Assembly: GCA_016946835.1 (NCBI GenBank)
Contig: JACVTC010000084.1
Coordinates: 780,001 to 844,000 of the forward strand
Direction: 5' to 3'
Length of the DNA stretch: 64,000 nucleotides
Source of the DNA: Neocallimastix lanati (nom. inval.)
Taxonomy: Eukaryota; Neocallimastigomycota; Neocallimastigomycetes; Neocallimastigales; Neocallimastigaceae
Every line of letters begins with the position of its first letter. The stretch's first letter is position 1. This document shows positions 13,125-26,077 of this stretch, one piece after another. The notes below the pieces were generated by a model. It did no database searches. It was not told the DNA's origin and worked only from the letters and a program-made list of their open reading frames with translations. A program made the position numbers and the translations under genes.

Positions 13125-13915
13125 ATCATTATTATTTATTATTTATTATTCCATTATTTATTATTTATTATTTATTATTTATTATTTATTATTTATTATT
13201 CCATTATTTATTATTTATTATTTATTATTTATTATTTATTATTTATTATTCCATTATTTATTATTTATTATTTATTATTTATTATTTACTATTTACTATT
13301 TATTATTTATTATTTATTATTTATTATTTATTATTTATTATTTATTATTTATTATTTATTATTTATTATTTATTATTTATTATTTATTTATTATTTATTA
13401 TTTATTATTTATTATTCCATTATTTATTATTTATTATTTATTATTTATTATTTATTATTCCATTATTTATTATTTATTATTTATTATTCCATTATTTATT
13501 ATTTATTATTTATTATTCCATTATTTATTATTTATTATTTATTATTTATTATTTATTATTCCATTATTTATTATTTATTATTTATTATTTATTATTTATT
13601 ATTTATTATTTATTATTTAATTATTCTATTATTTATTATTTAATTATTCTATTATTTATTATTCCATTATTTATTATTTTATTATTTATTATTTATTGTT
13701 TATTAATAAATGCTCTTTTTATTATTTATTATTTATTATTCAATTATTTATTATTTATTATTTATTATTTATTATTTATTATTTATTATTTATTAATAAA
13801 TACTCTTTTTATTATTTATTATTTATTATTTATTATTTATTATTTATTATTTATTATTTATTATTTATTACTTATTATTTATTATTTAATAATATTTAAT
13901 ATTTAATATTTATTA
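13125..13915. repeat. TTATTTA satellite block with TTATTCCA spacers
   Basis: Same 7-base unit, interrupted at intervals by ATTCCATTATTT. Near 13701 and 13790 it carries the inverted core TTATTAATAAATRCTCTTTTT, linking it to the 2.3-3.2 kb block. Confidence 0.9.
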
Positions 13916-14138
13916 TTTATTTATTATGTAGGTCATTATCATATTTTAACTACCAGAATCATATTTTTAATTTTTTAATCATATATAAATTATTTATTGA
14001 TAGGATTAATGTTTTTATTATTATAATTATTATATATTACTACATGCTTATATTATTCTTATTATTTCTTTTAAATTATTACTATTATTTTGATTTTTAT
14101 ATTATTATTATTAATATTATTATTATAGTTATTAATAT

Positions 14139-14174
<36 letters not shown>

Positions 14175-15429
14175 ATATAATCCTTATTATTAGTTTAAAA
14201 CTTAAAAAATGCCAAAATTTATGGAGTATTTTAAATAAATAAATAATATTTACATAAGCCTAAAATATGTGAATATTGCTTATTCATATATATAAAGAAT
14301 ATCAGAAAAAAAAATATATATAACTACATAAATATCAAAGAAAAAAAATAAAAAAAAAAAAATTAATAAAAAGGTTACACTTTCATATATTTTTTATTTT
14401 ATTTTATTTTATTTTATTTTATTTTAAATTATTAAATTTATTCTTGATAAAATTCAATAATAATAATAATAATAATAATAATAGTAATAGTAATAATTAA
14501 TAATTAATAATAATAATTATGAAAACAATTTAATATTTTTATATTTTTATTAATTAATATCAAATGATGAATAATTTATTTCTAATTATATGAATAAAAT
14601 ATATATATATATATATATATTTCATTATTAAAAATGAAGAAAATATTAATAAGTATTTTTTTTGGTGTATCTTTTTCATATCTTTCCATATACTGTTGAT
14701 ATATTTAATTTCATTTAATATGAATTTAAAATTAATAATAATAAAAAAAAAAAAAAAAATTAATTAAAATTTTATATTAATATATATGTATATGAATTTG
14801 TTTATTTTCTTTTTCATTTTTTTTTTTTTTTTGGTTAATAATTAATTATAGCTAAATCATCACATGAAATTATTTATTTGTTGATGATTATTAAATATAT
14901 ATAAATAAAATTTCACTTTTATTAATATTTTATTTATAAATTAAATAACTATAGCTTCGGCATTTAATTACTATCACTAATAGTACGATTACATCTACTA
15001 CTTCTATTACTACTATTATGATAATAATAATAGTAGCAGTAATAAATAAATAAATAAATAAATAAATTTATAAAAATAATTATAATAATAAATAAATAAT
15101 AATAAAAAATTTAAAATAAAGATATTAATAATGAAAAAAAAAAAAAAAAAAAAAAAAAGAATAATAAATACTAGATATTTAATAATTCCAAACTTGGCAA
15201 GAATACTAAATTATAATTTTTAATTTTTTTTTTTTTTTATTAATTTTATAATTATTCATTAATGACTTTCAGTATTTTTTTAAAAAAAAAGTATTATTAT
15301 TATTTTTATAATACAAGGAATTTTTTTTTGGTAACAATTTAACATTAATTATCATTTTATTCAATAAATATATAATATATAAATTATAATTGTATATATA
15401 TTTATAAAAAATGTTATAATACATAATAT

Positions 15430-15461
<32 letters not shown>

Positions 15462-15528
15462 TTCTCTATAAAAGTTATTATTATTTAAATAACTTATAAA
15501 AAAATATTTCTATTATTACTTTTCTATG

Positions 15529-15568
<40 letters not shown>

Positions 15569-15689
15569 TTTACGATTATATTTATTTAATTAATTAAATA
15601 AAATAGCTTTATAAATATATTTATTGATACAAGTCTACTTTTTTTTTTTTTTGTTTTTGTTTTGTCTTGTTTTTTGATTTTTTTTTTAA
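13916..15689. other. Geneless A/T-rich region
   Basis: It contains a poly-T run at 14140-14173, (TA)n tracts at 14599-14620 and 15539-15562, and a TATTTTA tract at 14395-14425. No gene seen. Confidence 0.7.
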
Positions 15690-18025
15690 ATAAAAGTCCA
15701 GTGTAATTTGGTCGCTCGGAATCTGGAAACCCATGGATCGTGATCGTAGGCATTGCCCTTGCTTACTGTGCTCGTCCACTGGCAGGGTGGTTCCCTCTTT
15801 CTCTCTTCAACCACCACCACCACCGGTGGCTATAAGGCTACACTTCCTTAAGAAATTTGACCCCCACCCCACTCCCCTCTTCCTCCACCAAGGAATAATA
15901 CCTCTTAGGAGCATTGGGTGGGCGGTCTGCAGGTTCTGACTCGTGTTCGTACTCATGTTCAGGTTCGTGTTTGTGTAAGTGCTCGTGTTTGGTTCATGTT
16001 CTTGTTCAGGTTCATGTTCTTGTTCAGGTTCATGTTCTTGTTCAGGTTCAGGTTCATGTTCGTGTTTAGGTTCATGTTCGTGTTTAGGTTCATGTTTTTT
16101 GTTCGTGTTCGTGTTCGTGTTTGTGTTTGTGTTTGTGTTCGTGTTCGTATTCAGGTTCGTGTTCAGGTTCATGTTCATGTTCATGTTCATGTTAATGTTA
16201 ATGTTAATGTTAATGTTCGTGTTTGTGTTCGTGTTCTGGTTCAGGTTCAGGTTCAGGTTTCCTTGTTTCTCTCTTCAACAATATAGAAGTTTCGGGTCGA
16301 ACTATGATGATGGTAGTGATGGTGGTGGTGGTGGCGATGGTGATGGCATCAATAACATCAGTTGCCGTTTCGGTAGGTTCAACAGTGGTGGTTGCTTCAG
16401 CAACTTAGCAACGGCTGAGATAGAATCTTTCGGTAGAGATAGCCGATTCAATAGGTTCGACTGGGTTCCACTGTTGTTACTGTTGAAGGTATTTGGGTTG
16501 TTGGCCGTTTCTAATTGGTTTGCTTGAAGTTTGAAGTTGTTTTAATGAGTGGATGCTTGAGTTGTTAATGTGGCATGAGGTTTCCCTGACTGAAGATTGA
16601 GTAGTGGAGGTGGTCATGGTGGTGGTTTCCTTTTGTACGAAAGTATAGTGTAGTAGGAATAGCTTCTTTTTGTTCCAATAGTAGTGATTTCTTCTTTTTT
16701 TTTTTTTTTTTATTTTTTTTATTTTTTTACTTGTTGTAGTATCAATAATAATTGTACCTTACAGCAGATTGAATTGATGGTTTCTCCCTAAATGGAATAT
16801 TGGAATAGATGGCCTACCAGGCTGATTTATCACTGGTTTAGCATTGGATATTTCAGTAGGTTCAATTGTCTATTTCCTCTATAATAGTAAGCTGGTTCTA
16901 TTGGTTTAATGGTACTTTCCCTTGGTTAATCAATATCAATATCATTTTCATTAACCGTTTCACCTTAGGTAACTTGTTTCAACTACAAGTTGAGGAGGTA
17001 TCTGTAGGTTTTAAGTGAGGAGGCTTCAATACATACTGGTAACTCACCTCTCTACTGATAACGGTTTCGATCCCATTTTCAATGGTTGTTGAAATTTTCT
17101 TCTGAATTAATAGAAGGCAGTAATCCATTACCGTCGTAATTGGTGGGTTGAATTTAATTAATGATGGTGTCATCTGCGATAGTGACTTCTTCAGTAACAT
17201 TCCTGATTACTGGTCTAGTTACAGTAGTAGTAATGGTTGTAGTAATGGTAGTAGTAGTAGTAATGGTAGTAGTGATAGTAGTGGTAGTAATGGTAGTAGT
17301 AAGGATAGATGAGGTATCTTCCTTTTTACGGGAATGTGGAATTGAACACCAGCTGCCATTTTCAATACCTCAATCTTCCTTCAGTATCCGTATACAGAAT
17401 GTTACATTCCTGACAACGTGGATATTCACCTCCACTTGGACAGAGTTGAAGATCAACAATGCCACACCATTCTCCATTTTCAACCCCATACCAATGATCG
17501 GCGGTCTTGGGAAAAAGTAGATGAGTTCCGTAGACTTTACTTTACAACAATCGTAGCCGTTATTCTTCCGACCAACAGTCGTCTTGGGTATTCTCAAAGA
17601 GACACCATTCCCCATTTTCAATCCCCTCCCTATTGACCAACCGGATCAGAAATTATAATTTCAGTTGTATCAAAACAGACAACAATTATAACCAGAGTGG
17701 TGAACATCCACCATTCTTTTCTTCATAAGTAATGCTATCCACCTTAAAATCTAATTCACCTAACTATTCTTTTGCATAGAAACGGTCCACATCATACCTT
17801 CTCCACCAACAAAACAAAACGGAATCGTTCAATCATCCATGGCTTTAAACCAAGAATATAATCTTTCGTTATAGGTGGAATCTCTCTGGTATATTTTCTT
17901 CTTCTAAGTTTTACGGTGGTAAAAAATTCAGAATTGTTGAAGGAAATCATCATAAGGTGAAGTAGTCTTCAATTTTGAAATTGACTCGCTTCACCCTTCC
18001 CGAAAGATTAATCCTTAACTTATTT
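15690..18025 (-). pseudogene. Decayed CotH-like / dockerin gene with repetitive tail
   Basis: A clearly GC-richer block whose minus-strand translation matches the C-terminal half of the CotH-like proteins nearby, scattered over three frames with many stops. Near 17870-17960 it reads NNSEFFTTVKL and ILGLKPWMIERFRF, equivalent to NSEFTTLKVKQ and ILGIKTWVIERFQF in the gene at 46887-49186. Near 17725 it reads KVDSITYEEKNGGCS. Dockerin remnants follow: GIENGEWC near 17610, WYGVENGEWCGIVD near 17480, then GGEYPRCQECNILYTD and a broken ENGSWCSIPH near 17340. Downstream are a Thr-Ile-rich stretch (17220-17300), Glu/Thr-rich segments and a Glu-Pro/Glu-His repeat. A 42-residue frame (VEERKREPPCQW to LHWTFI, then stop) closes at about 15690. 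The N-terminal CotH half is absent. Codon-like composition shows former coding, and frame breaks show loss of function. Confidence 0.8.
15925..16262 (-). repeat. GAACCT/GAACAC/GAACAT hexanucleotide array
   Basis: About 55 hexamers. In the main minus-strand frame they read E-P-E-P-E-P-E-H-E-H-K-H, then four E codons turned to TAA in consecutive CAT-TAA units (16192-16216), then more E-H and E-P units and a frame slip near 16095. The neighbouring intact CotH genes have nothing similar. Confidence 0.85.
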
Positions 18026-18597
18026 TATAAAAATTATTATTATTATCTATAAAAAGTATTATATATTTTTCAATATATTAAATATATAAATTTTAAAATA
18101 ATTTTATTTATTTTAAATGATTATAAAAATAATAATTTATAAAAATAAATTTTTTATTTATTTTTTTTTTTTTTCTTTTTAAAAAAAAAAAAAAAAAAAA
18201 TATCTTTAAAAAAAATAATACCTTGACAACCAATTTATAGATTTTATTTAATTACTATTAATTAATTTTAATAATTTATTTTATATTTTTTTTTCGTTGT
18301 AAAGATGGATATAAATTAATTACAGATGAATAAAATTTAATATTTTTAAAAGTTGGGCTTATAATTATATTTATTGTTATTATTTATATATATAGTTTAG
18401 GTATAAAAATATAATTTTTTTTTTTCTTTTTTTATATTAATATTAATATAAAATTTTAATTTTTTGTAGTATTATTATTATTTTCATTTCATAAAACTAT
18501 TAAAGTTGTATGAAATGAAAATTAAAATATCAGTTTTTAACTAAATACTATTTTAAGAAAAAATTACTTTATATTTTTAATAAAGTTATCATAATAC

Positions 18598-18643
<46 letters not shown>

Positions 18644-19399
18644 TAATAAAAATAATAATGACCATTTATTTTATATTAATTATTTTATTTTAATAATATT
18701 TATAATATTAAATTATTAAAATTTTTATTAAATATCACTTTTAAAATTTATTGATTATCTTTAATATTATAATTCGAAAATTTTATATTATGAACAAAAG
18801 TTAATAATATAAAATTTAAATTAAAATTAATAAATAAATAAATAATATATAATTAAATATATAATTATTTAAAGATTATATTTATTTATTTAAAATTTTA
18901 TTATTCAAAAAAAAAAAAAAAAATAAAATAAAATAAAATAAAATAGAATAAAAATAAATTTAATGATTTTAATATTACTGTGGATAATGGGCATAAATTT
19001 AAAAAAAAATTTGGTTACAATGTGATTTAATATCATTTAATTAATTAATTCAAAATATATCAAAAAATAATTAGGTTAATCTATTTTTTTAATATGTCAA
19101 AATTAATTATTGTTACTATGAATAGATTGTGATTAGTATTAAATTATAAATTAATATATCTTTTTTTTTTTTTTTTTATTATTTTTATAAAAATATCAAA
19201 GTATAAATTATTAAAGGTTATTTATTTTTAAGAAATATATATATATATTATTATTAGAATTAGTGATTATATTTTATATAAAATTAAATAAGTTAAGCAC
19301 ATAACATAAAGAAGTAGTAAGGCTGTCATTATATAAAAATGAAATAGAATCAAAACATTGATTATAAGACTGTAATAATATTTTATTATATTTAATTAT

Positions 19400-19436
<37 letters not shown>

Positions 19437-19640
19437 TAAAAATTAAAATTAAAAAATTTTTATACGATAAAACAATATAAAAATAATAAAATAAAAAAAA
19501 ATTATTCTTCGATTGCATCAAAGAAGAATAAAGTAATATTAAATAGTTACTAATAACAAATGCGGAGGATCAATAATAAAAAAAATGAAAGAAAATAAGT
19601 CAATAATTAAGAATAGAATTCTTTTAAAATTATATTAAAA

Positions 19641-19685
<45 letters not shown>

Positions 19686-19829
19686 ATAAAGAAAAATGGA
19701 ATATGAAGATAAAAAAATGTTGTTAACAAATCAAATTTTTTAAAATATACATTTTAAAGTATATTGAAATAGACTATATATTTTGAAATTAAAGATGTAA
19801 TTTTTTTCTTCTTTCATTAATTTTTAGTT

Positions 19830-19893
<64 letters not shown>

Positions 19894-20296
19894 TTATATT
19901 TTACAATTGAATAATTATTAAGGCATATGTTATTGTAGAAGTCATATTATTATAATAAATTGAAAGTTTTTTTTCAAAAAAAAAAAAAAAAAAAAAATTT
20001 TAATATGATTATAAACAAATTAATTGAAAAAAAAAAAAAATTTTTTTTTCTTCAAATGTTATATTTAATAATAGAATTATATTAAATGTATTTTTTTAAT
20101 ATTATTTTTTACATATTTTTAATATAATACATTAAAGCATATTTATTACTAGAAACATTTATTTTATCACTTTTATTATTATTATTATTATTATTATATT
20201 AATATTAATAATATAATTAATTTATTATTATTATTATTTTTTTATTAATATTTTTATTATATTATTATTAATATTTTATTATTATTTTTATTATTA

Positions 20297-20337
<41 letters not shown>

Positions 20338-21526
20338 TTAATTATTACTTTTATTATTATTATTTTTATAATTATGAAAACTAATAATAATTTAAATATA
20401 ATTATTATTTCAATTTATCAAAATACAAATATAAATATATTTCTCAATTTGAAATATGATGACAAATGAATTATTGTCATATCAACTGAATCAAAGATGA
20501 ATGGTTAAACCTTCCACATGGAAAAAAGGCATTTCTAAATAATTCATTAATAATTTCCATTCTCAATAAATTATTTTTCATTATTAATACCATTAATGAA
20601 TGTATCAGACATTGATTAAGTATGAGTAATAGTAATATTAAGAGTTGAAATATAAATATATATATATATATATATATAGTTTGTTCTAAAGTAGTAAAAT
20701 TAAAAGTTGGTACTAATATAGATGTTTTAATACATTGATAGTGAAATAGTAGTGATTACTGATTTAAATAAAATGGTGGTAGTTGAGATGGTAGTGATAA
20801 TAGTAGGGGTTGGAAGTTAACTATTAACTTGGAGGTTTTTTAAATTTTTAATTTTTATTAATAATCTAGATAGATAGTTAAACCAAAAGTTATGGAAAAT
20901 TTTTTAATAAAAAATAAAATAAAAAAAAAAAAAAAAAATAATTAGAATTTTTAATTTATTTTTATTCAAAAAATTCACATAAATTAAGGTTTGTACCCTT
21001 GGCCTTATTTAGATCACATCTATTGATTTTAGTTTATTTAATTAGAAGAATAGAATTATTTATAATTATGACATAATCAAGGTTAATCTAAAAAAAAAAA
21101 AAAAAAAAAAAAATTGAAAAAATAATACAATTTATTATTCCTTACAACATATCATATCATTCATATCAATATATATGTTTTTATCAGGGAAAAAATTTTT
21201 TTTTTCTTTATCATATACACCACTTTTTTCATAATTAAGAATAGAAACTATTCATTTAAAAAAAAAAAAAAAAAAAGATTTATTTTTTTATCCTAGATTA
21301 TCTTTAATTTTCAAAAAATACATCTTAAATGTATAATATTTCTCCTTATAGTAATTTTAATATTAATTGAATTAAATTACATAATCTATCTATAAGAAAT
21401 TCAATTATAAAACCTTGTACTAATTGCCTCTAGCATTTTAATATTTATTTACATTTATTAATATATTATATAATAAATTAATTGATTATATAAGATTAAG
21501 ACTATAATAAATGTATAATAATTATT

Positions 21527-21558
<32 letters not shown>

Positions 21559-22717
21559 TTTTAATATTTGAATATATTAAAATTTTTACTATTTACAAGT
21601 TTCAATATTTTTTTTAAGAACTAATAAAAATTATTAATACTATTCAAATCATTGTATTAACATCTAATCCTTTGATATAATAATTAATTTATAATTAAAT
21701 ATTAATATATTATTTCTTATTTTTTTTTTTTTTTTTTTTATTATATTCATAATAAAAATTTATTGGAGTATTTTATCATTTTAATTTTAATATTCACTAT
21801 TTAAACTATATCTTCTGTATAATTTATTTTGTATTAACATCGAATTTCATATATATATACTACTAAAAATAGTTATATTATTCATACTACACTATTGATA
21901 ATTGGAAATATTAATCTTTTGTAATATATTATTTTTTTAAAAAAATAAATATATAAAAATAAAAAAAAAAAAAAAATAAAATACTAAGCCAAAGCCTTTA
22001 TTTATGTAATAAGTTTTTCTTTAAGTTTTTCCTTTAGTTTAATTAATTAATTTTTATTAATAGTAAGAAAAAGTTCTTTGTTGCATTTAACACATAAATT
22101 ACTTCTAACATTTATCTATAAATTATATTTAATTATATATAAAATTATATATTAAAAAATTGTTAAAACTATTTAATATATATTATTACTTCATATATTA
22201 TAGAAGCAATATAATATATAAAATTTTTGTAACATCAAATATTCTATATTAAATGATAAAATAAAAGTAAATTTAATAATATTTATAAAGTCTTTATGTA
22301 TTTTTTTTTTTTTTTTATATAATTATATAATTTTGTTAATTATTAAAACAGTATAAATTATAATATAAAAATTATAAAATTTTATGAAATTAAATTTTAT
22401 GAAATTAAATTTTATAAATATTGTATTTCTCTATTTGAAAATGTTTAGTTCCTATTAAATTTTTCAGAGGATAAAGTTATAAATTTTAATAATAATGCAA
22501 AGTTTATTTTATATTAAAATATGGATTAAAATTTTTCCATTTCTTAGAAAACTTTTTTTCCTACTAAATTTTTTATGATGTGGAGACTAATTTAAATTAT
22601 ATATAAATAATTTATTAAATATATATTATTATTATCAAAAAAAAAAAAAAAATAAAATAAAATAAAATAAAATAAAATAATTATAATAAAAAAGTATTTA
22701 AAATATACGATATTAAG
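18026..22717. other. Geneless A/T-rich region
   Basis: Microsatellites include AAT (18598-18640), poly-T (19407-19435), poly-A (19645-19683) and ATT (19838-19893, 20286-20337). A GC-richer patch at 20440-20840 includes a minus-strand PTPTIITTISTTT-like stretch at 20750-20815, which could be a relic of a Thr-rich linker, but stops surround it. No gene is supported. Confidence 0.6.
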
Positions 22718-22890
22718 GTTTAAAATTTTTAGTATATAAAGAAGTAAAAATTTTCTAATTTCTTGTTTTTTTTTTTTTTTTTCTTCAACTAATATATTTT
22801 TATATTAATAGAAATAAAAATATTAGTATTTTCTCTGGAAGAAAATAATTATAACAAAATCATTAAATTTTTGCATTAAGTCAAAAAAAA
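22718..22890 (+). promoter_or_regulatory. Promoter/leader region shared by the three GH6 copies
   Basis: TATATAAA at 22733-22740 lies about 249 bases before the ATG. A block at 22833, CTCTGGAAGAAAATAATTAT, is followed by TTAAATTTTTGCATTAAGTCAAAAA. All are repeated nearly unchanged upstream of the other two GH6 genes, while the intervening A/T sequence differs. Confidence 0.5.
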
Positions 22891-22981
22891 ATTAAAAAAT
22901 TTTTTTTTTTTTTTTTTGAAATTTATTTTTTTATAATATTTTAAATTGAAAAAAAAAACAATAATTAATTATTTAGTAAAA

Positions 22982-24451
22982 ATGAAGGCTTCTATTGCTT
23001 TAAGTGCTGCTGCTGTTCTTGCCGCTAAGGTTTCCGCTGATTGTTTTTCATCAAGATTAGGTTTCCCTTGCTGTTCCTCTTCTTCCGCTGAAGTTTGGTA
23101 TACCGATTCTGATGGTAAATGGGGTGTTGAAAATGATGGATGGTGTGGTATTCCAGAGGCTCCTTCTCCAGCTCAATGTTGGTCTGAAGCTCAAGGTTAT
23201 CCCTGCTGTAAATTCACTTCTGATGTCGTTTTTACCGACAATGATGGCAACTGGGGTGTTGAAAATGGAAATTGGTGTGGTATCCAAAAGAAGAATGGAA
23301 ACAATGGTAACGGCAACCTTGATGATGTTACTCCAGATAATCAAATTACCCTCAATGGTAATCCATTCGCCAATAAGATCTTCTACATTAATCCATATTA
23401 TGTTGAAGAAGTTGATGGTGCCATTGCTCAAATGACCGATGCTTCTCTTATTTCAAAGGCTGAAAAAATGAAGACCTTCTCTAATGCTATTTGGCTTGAT
23501 TCCATCAAAAATATGCAAAGTTGGTTAGAACCCAATTTAAAGGGAGCCCTTGCTCAACAAAAGTCTGCCAGAAAGGAAGTTTTAACGGTTTTCGTTGTTT
23601 ACGATTTACCAGGTCGTGATTGTCATGCTCTTGCTTCCAATGGTGAACTTCTTGCTAATGAAGGAGATTGGGCTCGTTACAAGTCCGAATATATTGATGT
23701 CATTGAAGAAAAGTTAAGAACTTACAAATCTCAACCCGTCGTTCTTATTGTTGAACCAGATTCATTGGCTAATATGGTCACCAATCTTGATTCTACTCCA
23801 GCTTGTCGTGATTCTGAAAGATAATACATGGATGGCCATGCCTACTTAATTCAAAAATTCGGTGTTCTTCCACATGTTGCAATGTATCTTGATATTGGTC
23901 ATGCCTTCTGGTTAGGATGGGATGATAACCGTCAAAAGGCCGGAAAGGTCTATTCCAAGGTCATCCAATCTGGAGCACCAGGTAAAGTTCGTGGTTTCAC
24001 GGATAATGTGGCTAACTACACTCCATGGGAAGATCCAACCCTTTCTCGTGGACCAGAAACTGAATGGAATCCATGTCCAGATGAAAAAAGATACTTAGAA
24101 GCTATTCACAAGGACTTCACAGCTGCAGGCATTCCATCGGTTTACTTTGTTTGTGATACTTCTCGTAATGGTAAGAAGGTTGATCGTAAGCACCCAGGAG
24201 AATGGTGTAACCAAACTGGAGTTGGTATTGGCGCCAGACCACAAGCCAGTCCAATTTCCGGTATGCCATACCTTGATGCCTTTTATTGGATAAAGCCACT
24301 CGGTGAATCTGATGGTACCTCAGATACCAGTGCTGCTCGTTTCGATGGTTACTGTGGACATGAAACCGCTATGAAGCCAGCCCCAGAAGCTGGTCAATGG
24401 TTCCAAAAGCACTTTGAACAAGGTCTTAAAAATGCTAATCCACCACTCTAA
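22982..24451 (+). pseudogene. GH6 cellulase copy 1, interrupted by TAA at codon 281
   Basis: It has the same 489-codon layout as the two intact copies: signal peptide [19 protein letters not shown], two CBM10-type dockerins (about residues 20-56 and 65-102), an Asn/Gly linker, then the GH6 domain. At 23822-23824 the codon that is TAT (Tyr281) in both other copies is TAA. The reading frame after it stays open and nearly identical to the end (24451). The first 280 codons keep Asp213 (GRDC) and the proton-donor Asp260 (EPDSLAN), but a protein stopped here would lack the rest of the barrel, including Asp444 (SDGTSD). It also has Gly197 changed to Arg. The ATG at 22982 is chosen because it matches the start of the other copies; an in-frame ATG at 22946 would put a charged stretch before the signal peptide. 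It is a recent nonsense mutant unless readthrough or a base-call error applies. Confidence 0.9.
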
Positions 24452-26077
24452 GATAATAAAAAAAGTTTATGAAATTTAAATTAGAAAAAAAATTTTCAAA
24501 TTTATTCTTAAAGTTCAATTTATATATAAATAAAAAAAAGTATAAAATATAAACGAATGACTTAAATAAAATAGATGATTTAATATAAATAAATAAATGA
24601 AAAAATAAAAAAATAAATGACAAAATAAATGAATAAACAATAAAAAAATGAAGAATTGAATATAATGTTAAATCTATAAAAATGTAATAAAATAAATTTA
24701 AAAATGAAATAATAAGAAATAAATAAAAAATAAATATAATAGGAAATATTTGAAAAAAAAAAAACAAATTAAAATTATAAAAAAGTGTAATAACTACTAA
24801 TTAATAAATATCAATTATTAATTTAAAATTATTTAAATATAAAAATTTATATTATAAATTTATTATTTTAAAAAATTTGGATATTATAAATGATAACTAT
24901 TAAAATAAATATTTATCTAATTGATTACAATTGAAAATAAAATAGAATTTATATTTATTAAAATAAAATATATTATTAATTTAATAATTTAACTTTCAAA
25001 GGGATATAATATGATGTATTTAATAAAAAGAAATTAATTTAAAAGAATACAAAGAAGGAATAGAATTTAATTCTAATTTTTTTTTTATTTTATTTGTAAA
25101 AAGTGTTATAACAATATAAAGTAAATATTAAATATATCATATATTATATATAGTAAATATACTGAATCATATGAATATGTATGATTTATGTATAAGCTAA
25201 AACACATATATTAATGTATATATATATATATAGAAAAAGTAAATTAAAGTTAGTTATATATAACAAAGTATTTATTTAAAAATTAATTTTAATAAAAGTA
25301 TAAATATTTATTGAAAAAAAGAAAAAAAAAAAAAAAAAAACTTTTAGTAATTAAAGAAAACTTTTTATAATGGTAGAAAAAAATTTTTCAATATATACAT
25401 TATTATTCATTTTGATTTTTTTTATATATATAAAAAATAATAATAATAATTTATATTATATTTTGTATCTTATGTTTATAAAATTAAAAATTAAGTATAA
25501 ATTGAACTTTTAATATTTTTGAATTGTAAAATTAATTTTTTATATGAAAATTACAAAAGTAATTTAATATTTATAAAATTAAATGCAAATTTCGATATAT
25601 ATAATATATAAATTTTATATATACTATTATTATTTATTGCTTTTTATATTTATTTTTTTTTTTTAAAAAAAAAAATAAAAATCTTATTAGTAATTTAATC
25701 AATAACCTTTAATATTTAATTTTAATAAAAATTAATTTTTTTAAGTATTAAATCAATTAATATTAAAATAATTATTATTATAAAAAATATATTTTTTTAT
25801 AATTTTTATTATATATTCATATTTTTAAAATAAAAATATAATTTTTAAATAATAATAATTAAAATAATAATTATTATAAAAAAAAAAAATAGCAATAATA
25901 ATTATAATAATAATTATGTTATAAATAATAATAAAATTATTAATTATAAATAAAATATTAAATCATAAATAATAATAATAATAAAACTAATGATAATAAA
26001 ATTAATAATAAAAATTATATTATTATTTAATATAAATATATATATAAAATTTTTTTCTCTTAATAATATTTATTATC
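24452..26077. other. Geneless A/T-rich spacer between convergent GH6 copies
   Basis: The first 60 bases (AAATTTAAATTAGAAAAAAA) resemble the 3' flank of the GH6 copy at 36526-37995. The rest is low-complexity A/T. The flank of the copy at 26078 does not match. Confidence 0.7.

Noticed and set aside
16440-16480. tRNA B-box-like GGTTCGACTGGGTTCC
   Set aside because: No A box or cloverleaf arms are found at the right distance, and the sequence lies inside the CotH relic.
15807-16527. Asn/Thr-rich minus frame and Phe/Val/Cys-rich plus frames around the hexamer array
   Set aside because: They are other frames of the GAACxx repeat; the Glu-Pro/Glu-His frame continues the flanking coding remnants better.
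22946-22981. Upstream ATG giving 12 extra residues to GH6 copy 1
   Set aside because: The extension precedes and spoils the signal peptide and is absent from both other copies.
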